A DNA stretch of 9,278 bases from the NCBI GenBank assembly GCA_016839425.1, contig JAEOUI010000273.1, forward strand, positions 1-9,278, written 5' to 3'. The translations under genes were made by a program, and so were the position numbers. The DNA is from Promethearchaeota archaeon (lineage in GTDB: Archaea; Asgardarchaeota; Lokiarchaeia; Sigynarchaeales; SOKP01). The notes under the pieces were generated by a model. The model was not told the DNA's origin. It saw only the letters and a program-made list of their open reading frames with translations, and made no database searches. Within the stretch, counting starts at the first letter, position 1. The number at the start of each line of letters is the position of its first letter. Of this stretch, positions 6,706 to 9,278 are shown in pieces.

Positions 6706-9278
6706 ATGATGGAAATTAAAAAAAACTTGGATATTTCAAGAGTTCTTGCTGATATTGCTAGCGCTGTTGTTGGGCAATTTGACATGGAAACATTATTAAA
6801 TAATATCGTAAATACTACAATGAATTTATTAGAAGCAGAAGTGTGTTCAATATTTCTTGAGGATAATGAAAAGGATCCAGGAAACCTTAAATGCGTTGCA
6901 GGATCGGGATTTGCACGCCCTTTAGTAGGAAAGGCGAAATATATAATTGGTGAGGGATTTACTGGCTCGGTAGCAAGATATGGTGGAGAATATAATATCA
7001 AAAGCCTTCAAGAACTTGAGAATTTCGAGATAGAGGGAATTAAAGTATGGAAGGGAAAATATCATAAAGACATGTGGCCTAGCGGAGAAAGTCAATTTCG
7101 AAACCTTCTGGCATTACCCTTGAAAATAAAAGATCAAACATTTGGAGTAATTAAAGCACATAATAAAATTTTAGAAAGAGGAGATTACTTCACTTCAGAC
7201 GATTTGGATGTTTTTAAAATTATAGCTAGTGTAATATCTTTAGCTCTTGAAAACGCACGACTTCATCAAAAATCTGAAGAACAATCTAATAGGGTTCCCA
7301 ATTTACTTGCAGATTTTGCAAGCGCCGTTGTTGGGCAATACGATATGAATAAATTACTAGATCAAATATTAAATACAACAATGAATATTTTGCATGCAGA
7401 AGTTTGCTCAATATTTCTTGAGGATAAAGAAAATGATCCCGGAATACTCACATGTGTTGCGGGTTCGGGATTTGCTAGCGAAATAGTTGAAAAGGCAAAG
7501 TATAGGATAGGAGAAGGTTTTACTGGCTCGGTAGCAAGATATGGTGGAGAATATAATATCAAAAGCCTTCAAGAACTAAAAGAACTTGAAATTGGAAAAG
7601 AAAAAATTTGGAAAGGAAAACAAGACAAATATCAATGGCCTAGTGGGGAGAATAATTTTAGGAATTTACTTGCTTTACCCTTGAAAATGAATAATGAAAT
7701 CATAGGGGTTATTAAAGCTGAAAACAAGATTCCAAGATATGGAGAATTCTTTACGGAAGAAGATCTCTTTAATTATAGAACGATTGCGAATTTAATCTCA
7801 ATGGCACTCGAGCAGGCGAGTCTACACAAAAAAAACGAAGAACAATCAAAAAGAGTTTCAGAAGCATTAGTAGAAGTCGCTAGTGCCATAGTTGAACCTT
7901 ACGATATGAATATGTTACTAGATCAAATTACACAAACTACAATGAGAATCCTTAATGCAGAAGTTTGCTCAATATTTCTTGAGGATAAAGAAAATGATCC
8001 TGGAATACTTAAATGCGTTGCAGGATCGGGATTTGCACGCCCTTTAGTAGGAAAGGCGAAATATAAAATAGGAGAAGGATTTACTGGCTCGGTGGCAAGA
8101 TACGGCGGAGAATATAATATCAAAAGCCTTCAAGAACTTGAAAACTTCGAGATCGAAGGAATTAAAGTATTTAAAGGAAAATATCATAAAGAAATGTGGC
8201 CTAGCGGAATACCTCAATTTCGAAACCTTCTCGCATTACCCTTGAAAATAAAGGATCAAACATTTGGAGTAATTAAAGCACACAATAAAGTTCATGGAGA
8301 TTTTTTTACTGAGGATGATACGGCAACATTCAGAATTATTACAAATGTAATAGCTTTAACAATTGAGAAGACCAGGCTCCAATTACAAATTGAAGATCAA
8401 TTGAAAACAATGTCATTAATGACTGGACATAAAATAAATAATCTCATTGATGCATATGATGGTATTGAATATCATTTAGGAGAAATTGTTAAGTCAAGAT
8501 ATCCAAATGATACTGAATTGGCAGAGTATTTGGAGAAGCTTTACACGGCTACAATTAATGTAAAACAAATGATAAAAGAATTTAGAGATTATGGTCTTCC
8601 AATTCAATTGAAAAAAGTACCGTTAGATATTAATATTATAATTAAAAATGAAATATGGCTTTCACAAAATTATGATGATATCAAAATAATACCTGATCTC
8701 GATCCTGAACTTCCTAAGATATTTTTGGATGCTGTTAAATTCTCAGAAAGTATAAAAGAACTCCTAAAAAATGCTATAAAGGCAATAATTAGAAAAGGTA
8801 CTCCTGGTAAAATATTTATCAAAACAATGTATATTCCTCAAGGAAAATATGTTATTATTAAGATTTCAGACACAGGACCTGGTTTTCCAGCAGGAATGAG
8901 GATATTTGAACCATTTCAAACAACGGATCCTATCGGAACTGGACTGGGATTAGTCACCGTAAAGAAAAATATAGAAGCCCATAATGGTACGATAAATATT
9001 GTTGATGAACCTGAAATGGGGGCTTGCATTGAGATTATTCTTCCAATCGAGAGAGAAAAGAAAGGCAAAGTGCTTATTGTTGATGATGACATGTATCATA
9101 TCCGGAGAGATTTAAGTATTGCATTAGAAAGAAGAGATTACGAGGTAAATACCGTTGACAATAAAAACGATGCAATTAATAAAATAAAAACAAATGCTTA
9201 CGATTATGCAATTATTGACCTCAAATTAGACACTAATAAGTGGAGCGGACTTGAAGTGTTTAAATTTATAAGAGAAAA
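6706..9278 (+). CDS. Triple-GAF hybrid histidine kinase with receiver (3' end outside window)
   Basis: Open for 857 codons to the window edge. It lacks transmembrane segments, so it is probably a cytoplasmic sensor. Order: GAF1 (about 11-190), GAF2 (198-377), GAF3 (385-560), each linked by a charged helix; a DHp helix with the probable phospho-acceptor His575 in the motif GHKINN; a GHKL ATPase domain with N box ELLKNA (Asn689), G1 box DTGPGFP (Asp722), F box FEPF (734-737) and G2 box GTGLGL (744-749); then a receiver from about 787 with acidic residues Asp793-795 and phospho-acceptor Asp838. The receiver's conserved Thr/Ser and Lys lie beyond the edge. All expected kinase residues are present, so it should autophosphorylate and pass phosphate to its own receiver. 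The GAF ligand is unknown; two cysteines are conserved in every copy. ATG 6706 is followed directly by another ATG at 6709, and GAF1 begins within ten residues. It is probably co-transcribed with the pseudokinase, and a five-codon ORF (6692-6709) overlaps its start. Confidence 0.9.
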   Translation, partial: MMEIKKNLDISRVLADIASAVVGQFDMETLLNNIVNTTMNLLEAEVCSIFLEDNEKDPGNLKCVAGSGFARPLVGKAKYIIGEGFTGSVARYGGEYNIKSLQELENFEIEGIKVWKGKYHKDMWPSGESQFRNLLALPLKIKDQTFGVIKAHNKILERGDYFTSDDLDVFKIIASVISLALENARLHQKSEEQSNRVPNLLADFASAVVGQYDMNKLLDQILNTTMNILHAEVCSIFLEDKENDPGILTCVAGSGFASEIVEKAKYRIGEGFTGSVARYGGEYNIKSLQELKELEIGKEKIWKGKQDKYQWPSGENNFRNLLALPLKMNNEIIGVIKAENKIPRYGEFFTEEDLFNYRTIANLISMALEQASLHKKNEEQSKRVSEALVEVASAIVEPYDMNMLLDQITQTTMRILNAEVCSIFLEDKENDPGILKCVAGSGFARPLVGKAKYKIGEGFTGSVARYGGEYNIKSLQELENFEIEGIKVFKGKYHKEMWPSGIPQFRNLLALPLKIKDQTFGVIKAHNKVHGDFFTEDDTATFRIITNVIALTIEKTRLQLQIEDQLKTMSLMTGHKINNLIDAYDGIEYHLGEIVKSRYPNDTELAEYLEKLYTATINVKQMIKEFRDYGLPIQLKKVPLDINIIIKNEIWLSQNYDDIKIIPDLDPELPKIFLDAVKFSESIKELLKNAIKAIIRKGTPGKIFIKTMYIPQGKYVIIKISDTGPGFPAGMRIFEPFQTTDPIGTGLGLVTVKKNIEAHNGTINIVDEPEMGACIEIILPIEREKKGKVLIVDDDMYHIRRDLSIALERRDYEVNTVDNKNDAINKIKTNAYDYAIIDLKLDTNKWSGLEVFKFIRE
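6736..8400 (+). repeat. Three in-frame tandem GAF repeats, 561-base period
   Basis: Equivalent bases lie exactly 561 apart (187 codons) across copies at about 6736-7296, 7297-7857 and 7858-8400; the only indel I see is two codons lost late in copy 3. Long exact identities remain: copy 1/copy 2 over 59 bases (6958-7016 and 7519-7577), copy 1/copy 3 over 58 bases (6886-6943 and 8008-8065) and copy 2/copy 3 over 46 bases (7394-7439 and 7955-8000). Between these blocks the copies differ substantially, so the similarity is patchy. This is an intragenic duplication inside the kinase gene, not a mobile element or CRISPR array. Confidence 0.92.

Noticed and set aside
6645..8123. Three similar minus-strand open frames (6645-7001, 7362-7562, 7923-8123) sharing an MILYSPPYLATEPV start
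   Set aside because: They recur every 561 bases only because the GAF coding repeats do. Each is the antisense shadow of the same GAF segment, not a gene family.
6736..8400. GAF repeats as a CRISPR array, transposon or non-coding tandem repeat
   Set aside because: The period is a whole number of codons, the frame is open throughout, and each unit reads as a complete GAF domain.
1..9278. tRNA or rRNA genes, insertion sequences, attachment sites or replication origins
   Set aside because: I found no cloverleaf with T-arm consensus, conserved rRNA segments, transposase motifs, terminal inverted repeats or clustered origin boxes on either strand.

Overview
The window most resembles archaeal DNA, probably from a low-GC Asgard (Lokiarchaeia-like) genome. 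The evidence is a Tes-type radical SAM gene for membrane-spanning archaeal lipids, TATA-like boxes about 26-40 bases ahead of starts, few Shine-Dalgarno sites, oligo-T terminators, and LRR proteins with the I/L-x-x-L-P-x-x-I spacing common in Asgard genomes. The lineage is inferred from family knowledge; no ribosomal RNA or marker gene is present to test it.

Layout: a possible C-terminal gene end (1-87, +) faces tes (182-1879, -). A 384-base gap (1880-2263) holds the tes promoter, a GC-richer patch with several stems that could be a small structured RNA (about 2010-2162), and a promoter for the next gene. A helical-repeat plus LRR protein (2264-3802, +) converges through an A/T-run terminator on an LRR protein fused to a nitrilase-fold domain (3871-5769, -). 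That gene diverges from a two-gene + strand unit: a 228-residue histidine-kinase-like protein that has lost key catalytic residues (5969-6655), then a large hybrid kinase with three GAF domains, a DHp/ATPase core and a receiver (6706 to the window end, incomplete).

The two kinase genes are paralogous over the DHp/ATPase core and 50 bases apart, so they probably work together: the hybrid kinase as the active sensor and the small one as a degenerate partner. The divergent intergenic region carries two copies of one palindrome-like element, one at each promoter, suggesting that the LRR-nitrilase and the kinase pair share control. Base composition falls sharply near 3800: tes and the first LRR gene are clearly richer in G+C than everything downstream, so the right-hand part may be an accessory module with its own history.

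The strongest leads are the pseudokinase/kinase pair, the exact 561-base GAF triplication with mosaic near-identical blocks, the LRR-nitrilase fusion, the twin promoter element and the candidate RNA. All function statements come from reading the sequence by eye, without database searches.
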